From assembly GCA_004335635.1 (NCBI GenBank), contig QAXH01001944.1, positions 451-28,973 on the forward strand: a stretch of 28,523 nt of DNA, in the 5' to 3' direction. Under the pieces are notes generated by a model. It worked only from the letters and a program-made list of their open reading frames with translations. It was not told the origin of the DNA and ran no database searches. Position 1 is the first letter of the stretch, and each line of letters begins with the position of its first letter. The DNA comes from Chloromonas sp. AAM2 (taxonomy: Eukaryota; Chlorophyta; Chlorophyceae; Chlamydomonadales; Chlamydomonadaceae). Made by a program: the position numbers and the translations under genes. Shown piece by piece: positions 20,937-28,523 of this stretch.

Positions 20937-21208
20937 ATGGCCGATAGCAAGGAGGAGCGACGGTTGAGTGCATGCGCTAGAATACGCGCCGTGATTTGCT
21001 CTCTTGCCTGTTAAGCCATTGCAATGACCAGCTGCTTAGTGCGGCTGCCGGCGCGTCTGTCCTCCACGAGGTGTGCCTGGGCCTGATCGCCTTCTCTTTG
21101 CTAGAGCGCAAACCTGCCTACTTGTACTGGTTTGATGTCTGCAACTACAAGATATACGATAAGGTGCGAGAGTGTGCCCCAGCAGAGGCCGAGAAAATCC
21201 TGGAATAG
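20937..21208 (+). CDS. Small protein of unknown function, two-exon model
   Basis: The proposed exons 20937-20962 and 21040-21208 give 64 aa (MADSKEERR joined to AAAGASVLHEVCLGLIAF...). The second exon is the well supported part. It has GC-rich coding codons, a weakly hydrophobic segment (VLHEVCLGLIAFSLLE), an aromatic stretch PAYLYWFDVCNYKIYDKV and an acidic end (PAEAEKILE) before TAG. A TGTAA at 21286-21290 lies about 80 nt past the stop. The first exon is inferred from an ATG with a GTTGAG donor and a TTAG acceptor giving a 77-bp intron; the frame fits but both sites are weak. I do not recognise the family. A small membrane-associated organellar protein is conceivable but is only a guess. 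It could instead be the last exon of a longer gene. Confidence 0.45.
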
Positions 21209-21285
21209 AAACCGGCGGCACATGCACCGTGGTTTTTCCCCCAAATGACTCCGTACGCAGGCAAAAGACTGATCGGCTGACCTCC

Positions 21286-21290
21286 TGTAA
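21286..21290 (+). promoter_or_regulatory. TGTAA polyadenylation signal after the small plus-strand gene
   Basis: TGTAA lies about 80 nt downstream of the TAG at 21206-21208 and before the next ATG at 21404. Its position is typical of volvocine 3' UTRs and is independent support for a transcript ending here on the plus strand. Confidence 0.55.
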
Positions 21291-21403
21291 AGCTGAGAAG
21301 ATGGGGGTGCACGCAGCTCCATCCGTGGCCGGTTTGAGTCCAGGGTGACACAGATCACCACCCGAATCACACTGCCTGTGATTGAAAATTGCAAAGGGAA
21401 AGG

Positions 21404-23072
21404 ATGGCTACAACAGAATTTGGCAGCCATGAAGCTCATTTGAACAGCTGGTACGGCTTGTCAGTATGGCAGGCGCGCCAGAGGTCTGCTGGTGGCAGTG
21501 CTGGCATGGCTCCACCCATGCCTGTGCGCTTCATGACAGCTGAGCCGCTGAGGTGCGCATGGTCTGTTACTGAGCACCACCTTCAATCAGGCACATGACC
21601 CGCCTATAAGCTGCATCGCTTGCAAATGCATGATCAGATCTTGTGTCAATTCAACCCACGCATGCGACCAACATACATGCAGTACCTAATGCTTCATGCG
21701 AGAGGTAGTTTTGCTCTCTGCATACAGTCAGATACATAGTGCTAACCATCGCATCGCTCTTGCGCATTCCAACGCATCCATCACAGTGGACCAGTGTGCC
21801 TTCGTGCATGACATGCAGCATCCCAAAGTTCAAGCGGGACGCCCAGCAGGCCTGCCAGGCCATGCAAGCAGTCCTCGAGGAGGCATCACGCGCACACGCC
21901 ATGCACACGGTTCGTTGACGTTCCGTTGCTCATAGCCAGTGTCTTTGGGCCAATCAATTATGACAGTCTCAACGAAGCATGTTCAGGCAACATCAACAAT
22001 GATGCTGATGCATTGAACCCTGTATGCCAGGCTGCGCACATGCATGCGACGTTCTGTACAATTCTATGCCGAGTCGTGTTCTGCCAGGCTGCTCTCAATA
22101 TCAGACCGGTCTGCAGAGCAGCATCCACTTTGCTCTCATCGGTCCATCCCTGCGCCTCATCTCGCCTGCATCATTTCCTGGCACCCTATGCATCTAGACA
22201 GTACAGCCGGAGTTTCAGTTCGCACAGGAGCAGCCGCACCCTGGCTATGAGTCACCCACACCTGTCGGCCTTAGCACTCACTTCTGGTCAGTTGCGATTG
22301 TCGTTCTGCAGCATACTGCCGAGTCCCTTGACGTCTCAGACCTTCGTGAGCCCGGCCCCTCAGACATCCTCACAGCCACCACCTATGAACACCTGATAGA
22401 GCCACCTGCACCGTCGCCAGTACCGCAGCGACTGCCCCCAGCCAAGCCTAATCGGGGGCGGGGCCGGAAGGCGGCAGGCAGGGATCCAGCAGCTGGCGCT
22501 GGAACGCACGATTCAGAAACGGCCACAACAGCTGCAGCTGGCGCTCAAGAAGCGGCTACAGCAGCTGCAGCTAAGCGTGGAGGTGCTGCCAGAGGTGGTA
22601 AAGCCCTCGCCGGCAAGCGTGCGCGCAAGATGCCAGATCGACTGCAAGCTGTTGTTGCTGACAAGGCACCCCAGAAGGCAGGGGCTACCCCTGCTCATAT
22701 GGCTGCTCCTGTGGCGCCAGACGCTACCACATCACCAGCTGTAGCAGCAGAGGGTACCACAGCAGCGAAAACAGCAGGAGCAGCCAGAACAGCGGAAACA
22801 GCAGCAGCAGCAGCAGCAGCGGATACAGCAGCAGCAGCAGCAGCGGGGACAGCAGCAGCAACAGCAACAGCAACAACAGAGCCAGCAGCAGATGGGGTAT
22901 GGGCAGCAGGAGCGGCTGAACCAGCCACTAACAGTGGAGGTGCACCGGTTGCCGCCGCACCTTCACCAACAGTCGTCCGAAAGGCAACTCAGGACATCAG
23001 GCCTGCTGAGTGGGCTGAGTTGTACCGCTCACATGCATGGGTGTACGATACACTTGCTGTACTGCCACCTGG

Positions 23073-23108
<36 letters not shown>

Positions 23109-23513
23109 TCCCATGCCGGCTGCAGCAGTCTTAGGGCAGGAGCTACCTGGTGCCACTATGGCAGACCAGCCAGATCACCAGCAGCAGCAGCAGCAGCAGC
23201 AGTTGACTGCTGACCAGTTACAGCCACAGCAAGAGAAGCAGGAGCAGGAGCAATCTGCTTTTCAGCAGCCACAGCAGCGGCGAGGCAGTGCTCTCATTAC
23301 TCTGCCGAATGGATTGGACGTGCTGCCCAGTCTAGTCTCCCAATGGCAGGCTCGATTTGCCACCGCCAGCAATCACCTGGCCAGTCTGCGCAGCCTGGAG
23401 GCTGGCTACGGCGCAGGGCCGGGGCAGTTCAACGGGATGGATGTGATGGGACGGCCGATCAGACGGCCGGCCAAGATGCGCCAGGCAAGCGATGGAGGAG
23501 TGCCGGTAAGTGA

Positions 23514-23556
<43 letters not shown>

Positions 23557-26117
23557 CGCGCGCGTGTGTGTGTGTGTGAAGGGTAGGTGGCTGTAGGTAG
23601 CGTGGGACAAATATCGTGTATGGGATATGTGTGTCGGTCAGCGCTCTCGCGTTCAACGCTTTCTACGCCGTAGGATGGCAAAAACATAGCTAACAGACAG
23701 GGGTCCCAGGCCCTCTGTTGCAAGCTTGTGTACAAACCATCACCATGAGAACGACGTCAGCCAGACTATGCCATGCATGAGAGGTGTGTGACAGATAGGG
23801 TGTGCCATGGTCGCATGGTGCTTGCGGCTTCCAGAGGTTAAATGGTCTCCATGCACTAACCCATGGCATGGCATTACGGCACCATGGGTGTTGCAACTGC
23901 ATGCATGTCTTGCGGCAAGGGTCCCCTTGTCACAGCACATTGCATCCGCGCATGTGTGCTTGCATGAGCATCGGCCCTGGATAGTATGCAAGGTTGCCTG
24001 TCTACAAACGTTGTATGCGGTTTCTTGACGTTTCATACGACCGTCTTCATGCCCTACAGGTGAGTGTGCGGCTTATGCGGGAAGCTGCTGCCGCCCGCCT
24101 GTCCCCCACGCCCACCCCACCCGCTACGAGTCAGGGGCTGCAGGCTTCCCGGTTGCGGGGATTCACCAGCAGTCTGGCAGGGCCAGTGCAGCGCGGATCG
24201 GCAGCGCAAACAGGGCAGGATGCATCATCTCCTGATGAGATTGACTGGAGGAATGAAGTGCTGGTCACTGTGTGTGTGTACGCCCCTCGACGGTCAGATG
24301 TGGTAAGTCAGTGACAGGGCTGCTGCTGTGGAAACGCATGCAGCTTGTAGGAAGATCGCCACCCGGCGCACTCATCACTGTGCTTCATGGCTGCTCAACC
24401 GCAGCAAGCAAAAACGTACAGTTATGATGGCGATGTTGACAGAAAGGCGTTTCTTTTGCTCTATGGGTTACCCAGGATTGTGCCTGCTACGCCCCAGTTT
24501 GACGTGGTCTGACACACTGCATGTGGCAACATACCCTTTGTGACTGTTCATATGATGCATGTGATCACCGATGCAGGTGATCGCAGTTAGTGTAATGCAT
24601 GTGATGCACGTGCCCACATGTGATTGTGCAGGTGGATGATGAGTTTGTTCTGCTGGGCAGTCAGTCGCTCAGTGCGCTGGCTGACCGGATCCACTGCGTG
24701 TCCAAACTCAACCTGGAGTCAGTGGGGGCGCAGGGCAGCGGCGGCGCATACCTGTTTATCCAGGCAAGGGTTGGCAGTTACACTCACTGGGCGGTTGCTG
24801 CAGGTGCTGCTCGGTTGCTCATGCTGTGTTTTCCCATCCCACACAAATCGGGAGTGGTGGTTCAGCACGCACGCCACGCTTCTGGCCTTTCTCCGCCAGG
24901 ATCGACAGCGCATACCTCCGCATGAGGGTTTACTACAGTGCAGATCAAGCATCAATTCATTTTTTATGCTTTGCGCTGTTGTTCTGATTGCTCGTTCTTG
25001 TAGCTATGGTAAGTGACACGAGTTTGGTACATAGAACGCACAATTGTGAATCGAATGAAGGCTGAACTATGGTCCTCGCTGAAGTGTGTTCATACACCAT
25101 ATGTGGCTGCTTTCAGGGTTGCTTTTTCAACGACACACGTGACCCTCGTGCCATCGACCTATCCGCCCCCATCATCGATCTGTGCAAGGCACGAGGGGTG
25201 GTGCCCTGCCATATGGACGTGAGGCCGGGCGACAGAAACATTGTTTACCAGAAGAATAGCAGAGCGCAGCAACGCGGCGGTGCAGAAGCCACGAGCAGAC
25301 AGCAGCAGCAGCAGCAGCAACAGCCGGCTGCAGAGCCCGCAGCGGGGGGGCCGAGGCAATCAGCACAAACAGCAGCACGGGCCGCATCCCAATGGTCAGT
25401 GAAAGCGGGGCCCGGAGAGTTATCTCCGGAGCAAAGGCAAGGAGAGGAGGAGGATTTGCAGCCGGCCAATGCTGCCATCGCAGCCGAAATGCAGCACACT
25501 CGCTTTGATCGGCTTGCAGTCCATCTGTCCAATGAGCCTATGTACATATTCAATCATCTGGGCTGCTGCGAACATCAGATTCAGGTGGGCTGTGCCTAAC
25601 AGAGCAGTGCGACGTATGAGCTTAAAGAGCAGGCTAACATAGCCATCACACAGCTACGATCGCCGGACACTGGATGTGCTAGGCCCACTGTGTGTATCGC
25701 ATGGTCATGAGAGATCGCCGGTAACCTACTGGTCACCACTGCACCCTTGTCAACAACAGCAAAGTGTGCATGCTTGTAGCTCCCTTCATAACGAACATGA
25801 TCCTCACTGCTACACAATTTCAAATCAGAGTCCTTTATTGATTGCTTCAGGTGCGGGATGTGCGCTGCATGCATCCTGGCGATCCGCGCCAGCGCTCCGC
25901 CTACCCACTGCTGCTGATGCACCCGCACCGCCTGCCCAGGCCCAAGCGGCGCTGCGACGTCTGCGAAATGAACGACACCGAGCACGTGGCTTACAACGAC
26001 CCCCTCGCACCGGCCAGCCCTACGTTCTACTGCAGACGCTGTTTAGGGCTGCTGCACCCTGAGGACGTGCCCGATGGAACGCATGTGTACCCGTTCATTG
26101 CGACTGGTGTGGCGTGA
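21404..26117 (+). CDS. SNAPC3: snRNA-activating protein complex subunit 3 (SNAPC3/SNAP50) homologue
   Basis: Seven exons give about 882 aa: 21404-21552, 21819-21909, 22207-23505, 24060-24302, 24632-24763, 25117-25584 and 25851-26117. The last four are firm. They encode WRNEVLVTVCVYAP, then FVLLGSQSLSALADRIHCVS, then GCFFNDTRDPRAIDLSAPII, then FDRLAVHLSNEPMYIFNHLG followed by CCEH, and finally DVRCMHPGD, CDVC (829-832) and CRRC (855-858) of the zinc-binding end. These are the ordered hallmarks of SNAPC3, which helps bind the proximal sequence element of snRNA gene promoters. The N-terminal region has SIPKFKRDAQQA, an AT-hook-like NRGRGRK (162-168), long Ala and Gln tracts and a Pro-rich stretch; its first two exon boundaries are inferred from phase only. 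The intron after exon 5 appears to begin with GC. A Gln-rich insertion of about 85 residues splits the conserved domain. Confidence 0.88.
22801..22893 (+). repeat. GCA/CAG-rich tract coding poly-Ala in SNAPC3
   Basis: GCA triplet runs broken by ACA, GCG and GAA encode runs of Ala with interspersed Thr, Glu and Asp. The tract lies inside exon 3, whose frame is maintained. Such tracts are usual in green algal nuclear proteins. Confidence 0.85.
23074..23106 (+). repeat. (GCT)11 microsatellite coding poly-Ala
   Basis: Eleven consecutive GCT codons in SNAPC3 exon 3 encode a pure Ala run ahead of PPMPAAAV. Confidence 0.92.
23179..23202 (+). repeat. (CAG)8 microsatellite coding poly-Gln
   Basis: Eight CAG codons in SNAPC3 exon 3 give Q8 between DHQ-type sequence and LTADQLQ. 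Confidence 0.92.
23518..23578 (+). repeat. (TG)n microsatellite 12 bp downstream of a SNAPC3 donor
   Basis: A run of TG/GT dinucleotides with an internal CGTGCGCGCGCG segment begins just after the donor GTAAGT (23506) of exon 3. In RNA this is a long UG tract at the 5' end of intron 3. Confidence 0.9.
25300..25323 (+). repeat. CAG/CAA tract coding Q8 inside the SNAPC3 domain
   Basis: Seven CAG/CAA-type codons plus a final CAG encode eight Gln within the insertion that separates conserved blocks of the SNAPC3 domain in exon 6. Confidence 0.9.
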
Positions 26118-26268
26118 GCGAAGCGTGCATTGGGTTGGCTGTGTGCAAAACAGCAGCAATCCACACTCACTACTAGGGCCCAAGCCCAACTTGCCTGACG
26201 CGACTCACGACACGCTACCGTGTTCTTTGGTGACTCGTGTGGCGTGAGCAAAGCGTGCATTGGGTTGG
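26103..26268. repeat. 36-bp direct repeat spanning the SNAPC3 stop codon
   Basis: Blocks at 26103-26138 and 26233-26268 (130 bp apart) are identical except for two bases; both contain GTGTGGCGTGAGC and AAGCGTGCATTGGGTTGG. The first copy includes the last codons and the TGA of SNAPC3; the second lies in the 3' UTR. Confidence 0.95.
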
Positions 26269-26939
26269 GTTGTAGCATTGTGTATTATAACAGCCATCAG
26301 GGATTGGGTTTGCGTCTGTATCCCTCATGCATCATTTCACAGTTGAAAGGCGTTTCTAGAGCCCGCGTCTGACTTGCCTGGCCTGAGGCTCTGCACCAAA
26401 TGAGCATGCTACACAAAGCCTGTTTACGTTGATATTCAACCAGGTCAGCAGTTGAACGGATGGTAGGGTTGTGGTACAGTAGCGGTACAGTAGAGACAAA
26501 TGACTGTTAGCACTGTGTACCTCCATTTGAGAGGAGAATTGTTGGCTTTACTCAAGGATCTGTGTCACACTTGTGCAGCCCGCACACCGTCACGAGCGCA
26601 GGAGGATTACGACTCTATTTAGGATGATGATATATATCGATACCGAAGCATAGAAACATAGAAACATGAATCTGGTGAAGTCCAAACCTTGACACTCAGT
26701 CACAGAGACAGCCCACTCAGAGATGTGAAGGAATTCAGAGACGTGACAATACTGCCTGAGCAAAAGTGACCGGAGCAACTGCAGTGAAATGCTCTGCAGT
26801 GAAATGTAACATCAGTACGTGCCGTACCCTGTTCGAATTCAAAAAACCGGTCGAGCCCAACACACACGTCCGCATAATCGGTGCACACATCCACGATCCC
26901 TGGGCGTTCACAAGCGATTGGGCCTCCGTTTTATCTTGC
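26118..26939. other. SNAPC3 3' UTR and promoter region of the next gene
   Basis: No exon is supported here. It holds the second copy of the direct repeat, a doubled GGTACAGTAG near 26470-26490 and a TGTAA at 26805-26809. The frame upstream of the ATG at 26940 is open back to 26766 but lacks an in-frame ATG, so it is treated as 5' UTR. Confidence 0.5.
26805..26809 (+). promoter_or_regulatory. Possible TGTAA polyadenylation signal for SNAPC3
   Basis: This is the first plus-strand TGTAA after the SNAPC3 stop (26117), nearly 690 nt downstream and only about 130 nt before the next start codon. The distance is long, so the assignment is weak. Confidence 0.3.
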
Positions 26940-28523
26940 ATGTTCTCACTGTTGGTGCTGCTGTTCGTGGCCGGCTTATCGACTCAAGCGGCAACTTCGT
27001 TGGAGTGCGAGGCATCCGGACACGCATGCAGCCTAGGCCACAGCAAGACATGGAAGGGAGACATTCGGCCCAGTGAGTTGAGAAATCAAGACTGCATGCA
27101 CAGAGGGCCCACATCCATTAGCATGGAGTGCACAAGCGAACAGCCACCTATACAAGCGATTGGCAGGCCTGATGACTTTGCATGCGGTACAGGCAGGTCT
27201 TATCAGCTTGCATGGGTCCCTATGTGTGGCAGGAGCTGCCACAGCCAATGTATGCCAATCCATCGTTCACCATGGTGGCAGGCCCTCACATCATCCACCA
27301 TGACGGCCAACATGTGGCATGCGTGCACGACATGGAGCCTGGGGGCATGTTGCATCGCATGCATGCATTTGAGGGCAGCAATGCCGGATGCCATGCACGT
27401 CTGCCGGCCTGCGTCTTTATTTTCAAGATTCTGCTGATTGCTCGTACAAGCCCCTAACGTGGCCGTGACCTGGAATGAACAGTGAGGCATATCTTCGCAC
27501 ATCCACCACTTCAGCGCCCTGACCAGCCACAGCCGGCACATACCACAACACGTACATGACTCATACTCATGCGCTGACATGCATGTACTGCACGCATGGG
27601 CCAAGGGTCAACTCATTGTCAAGTCAGTGCGGACACTCATGCTTTGCAACAGATGCATAAAGGCGCTGAGGAATTTCCACACCTGAGCGATCCGATGAAG
27701 TGCAGTGTGCATTTCCACTGCACGTGAGATGCCAGAAGATGGCTTCGCTCAGGCACACTAGTTAGGAAGCGGCTCTACTCTCAATTTGAGCTGTTTGCAT
27801 TCAGTGGTTCATGCATGCATGCATGGCACACAAATGACCGCAGCAATGGTTGTAATGGTTGCAAATAGTTTTTCTCCTGAAATTGTGACCGATGAGCTAC
27901 AACGTACATGCCACATCAACGGTGATGTGTTTGCGCATTCCAGGCTCAAATGCAGTTGCATTTCAAGAGCAATCACCATGCCAAATTGCAGGTGCTGGGC
28001 TGAAGGCCATGTTGGATTCTGTCGGTTACAACAAAGAGCTCATCATCTCACTCTACGCAGAAGACCCCCAGCACGTGTGGACCGACCAGGTCAGTTGTAG
28101 GCACGTGTGGTGCATGAGGTAGTTTGCCTGTTTAAAATTGTTGCCTTCATTCATGTCATCCGCGCAAACAGGCCCATGAGGTTCAAGTTGTTACGTGCTG
28201 AATGGGGGCATTTGCCTGTCTGCTTCATATGGCCAACAAGAATAGTAAGAGTAGTTATATTCAACCAAACGTTGCAGGTGCTACAGTTGCATGGGGAGCT
28301 GAAGTCCATGGGCTTTGCACACCTGCTCATGATCTCACTCACTGAGTCTGTGTGTGACCAGGTAAGTGATCACATGTGTGAAAGGACAAGAGGATGCCAT
28401 GCACTGGTTGTCCATAACGTGACATACATTCAGTTCTCCACACGTGCCATGCCAGCTCCACACATGCCAGCTCCACACATGCCAGCTCCGCACATGCCAG
28501 CTCCACACATGCCAGCTCCACAC
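26940..28523 (+). CDS. Secretory-pathway protein, nucleotide-diphospho-sugar transferase-like, cut by the window end
   Basis: Visible exons are 26940-27072, 27992-28089 and 28278-28361, all in phase (donors GTGAGT, GTCAGT, GTAAGT; acceptors TTGCAG). The start begins a clean signal peptide, MFSLLVLLFVAGLSTQAAT, followed by a Cys-containing spacer. The next exons encode GLKAMLDSVGYNKELIISLY, DPQHVWTDQ, LQLHGELKSMGFAHLLMISL and ESVCDQ. The pattern (a helix, a hydrophobic strand LIIS, a central helix ending MGFAHLLMIS, a conserved Cys) resembles the N-terminal part of algal nucleotide-diphospho-sugar transferase (GT77-like) domains that act in the Golgi or ER lumen. This assignment rests on memory of the family pattern and is moderate only. 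The catalytic DxD would lie beyond the window. Extra exons within the 919-bp first intron cannot be excluded. Confidence 0.55.
27073..27991 (+). other. First intron of the sugar-transferase-like gene
   Basis: Begins GTGAGT and ends TTGCAG; joining the flanking exons restores one Ser codon in frame. The interior is rich in TGCATG words, including a short (TGCA)n run at about 27809-27823. Frames are open in places but show no conserved motif. Confidence 0.5.
28449..28523. repeat. 15-bp tandem repeat reaching the window end
   Basis: Five exact-length units of ATGCCAGCTCCACAC, one with a G substitution (CTCCGCAC), preceded by a degenerate copy at 28434-28448. The array is intronic in the sugar-transferase-like gene and is cut by the window end, so its size is unknown. 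Minus-strand pentapeptide frames across it are a repeat artefact. Confidence 0.95.

Noticed and set aside
21926..22396. 156-codon plus-strand frame, including a FGPINYDSLNEAC stretch
   Set aside because: The stretch looks mildly coding but cannot be joined to the flanking SNAPC3 exons: the preceding intron would be about 30-40 bp and the phases do not match. It was left out of the model, with some doubt.
22695..22928. Ala-rich frame on the minus strand
   Set aside because: It is the antisense of the GCA-rich tract in SNAPC3 exon 3; triplet repeats leave many frames open.
25069..25116. Upstream extension of SNAPC3 exon 6
   Set aside because: The frame is open but the segment ends in a pyrimidine-rich TTTCAG acceptor, and the conserved block begins immediately after it.
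26766..26939. N-terminal extension of the sugar-transferase-like frame from a GTG
   Set aside because: There is no ATG in the extension, and the ATG at 26940 starts a perfect signal peptide, so eukaryotic initiation there is far more likely.
28335..28523. Minus-strand frames with pentapeptide repeats (VELAC, VWSWH)
   Set aside because: They are created by the 15-bp repeat, which is a multiple of three; the segment lies in an intron of a plus-strand gene.

Overview
The window looks like nuclear DNA of a green alga, most likely a chlorophycean/volvocine relative. Genes are cut into many short exons with GT-AG introns. Third codon positions are GC-rich. Proteins carry long Ala/Gln/Ser/Pro-rich stretches and a volvocine-style SPPPP hinge. 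TGTAA, the volvocine polyadenylation motif, follows several stop codons. Between the genes lie several unrelated minisatellites. No bacterial, organellar or intact mobile-element gene was seen. All gene models below were spliced by hand from conserved protein motifs and splice-site phase; no transcript data were available.

Left half (minus strand, read from high to low coordinates). A secreted thaumatin-like protein (13828-8820, 9 exons) has an unusual N-terminal cysteine-rich double module and a Pro-rich hinge. Next is a plastid-type SAM-dependent methyltransferase (8201-5209, 6 exons). Last is an organellar GGQ-class peptide release factor of the ArfB/ICT1 type (4551-1498, 5 exons). One intron of the release factor gene contains a perfectly phased array of 25 copies of a 22-bp unit.

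Right half. A CDC14-type dual-specificity phosphatase (20751-16764, minus, 9 exons) has its catalytic signature intact. It is arranged head to head, across about 185 bp, with a small unidentified plus-strand gene (20937-21208). Downstream on the plus strand are the SNAPC3/SNAP50 subunit of the snRNA-activating protein complex (21404-26117, 7 exons) and the 5' part of a secretory-pathway gene resembling an algal nucleotide-diphospho-sugar transferase (26940 to beyond the window end).

The genes have no evident joint pathway; they are ordinary housekeeping and cell-surface genes side by side. The least ordinary items are the Cys-module/hinge/thaumatin fusion, a decayed copy of a methyltransferase exon inside the same gene's intron, a probable GC-AG intron and a low-complexity insertion inside the conserved SNAPC3 domain, the intronic minisatellite of the release factor gene, and a small unknown gene sharing a promoter with CDC14. 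I found no evidence of a wholly new multi-gene system.
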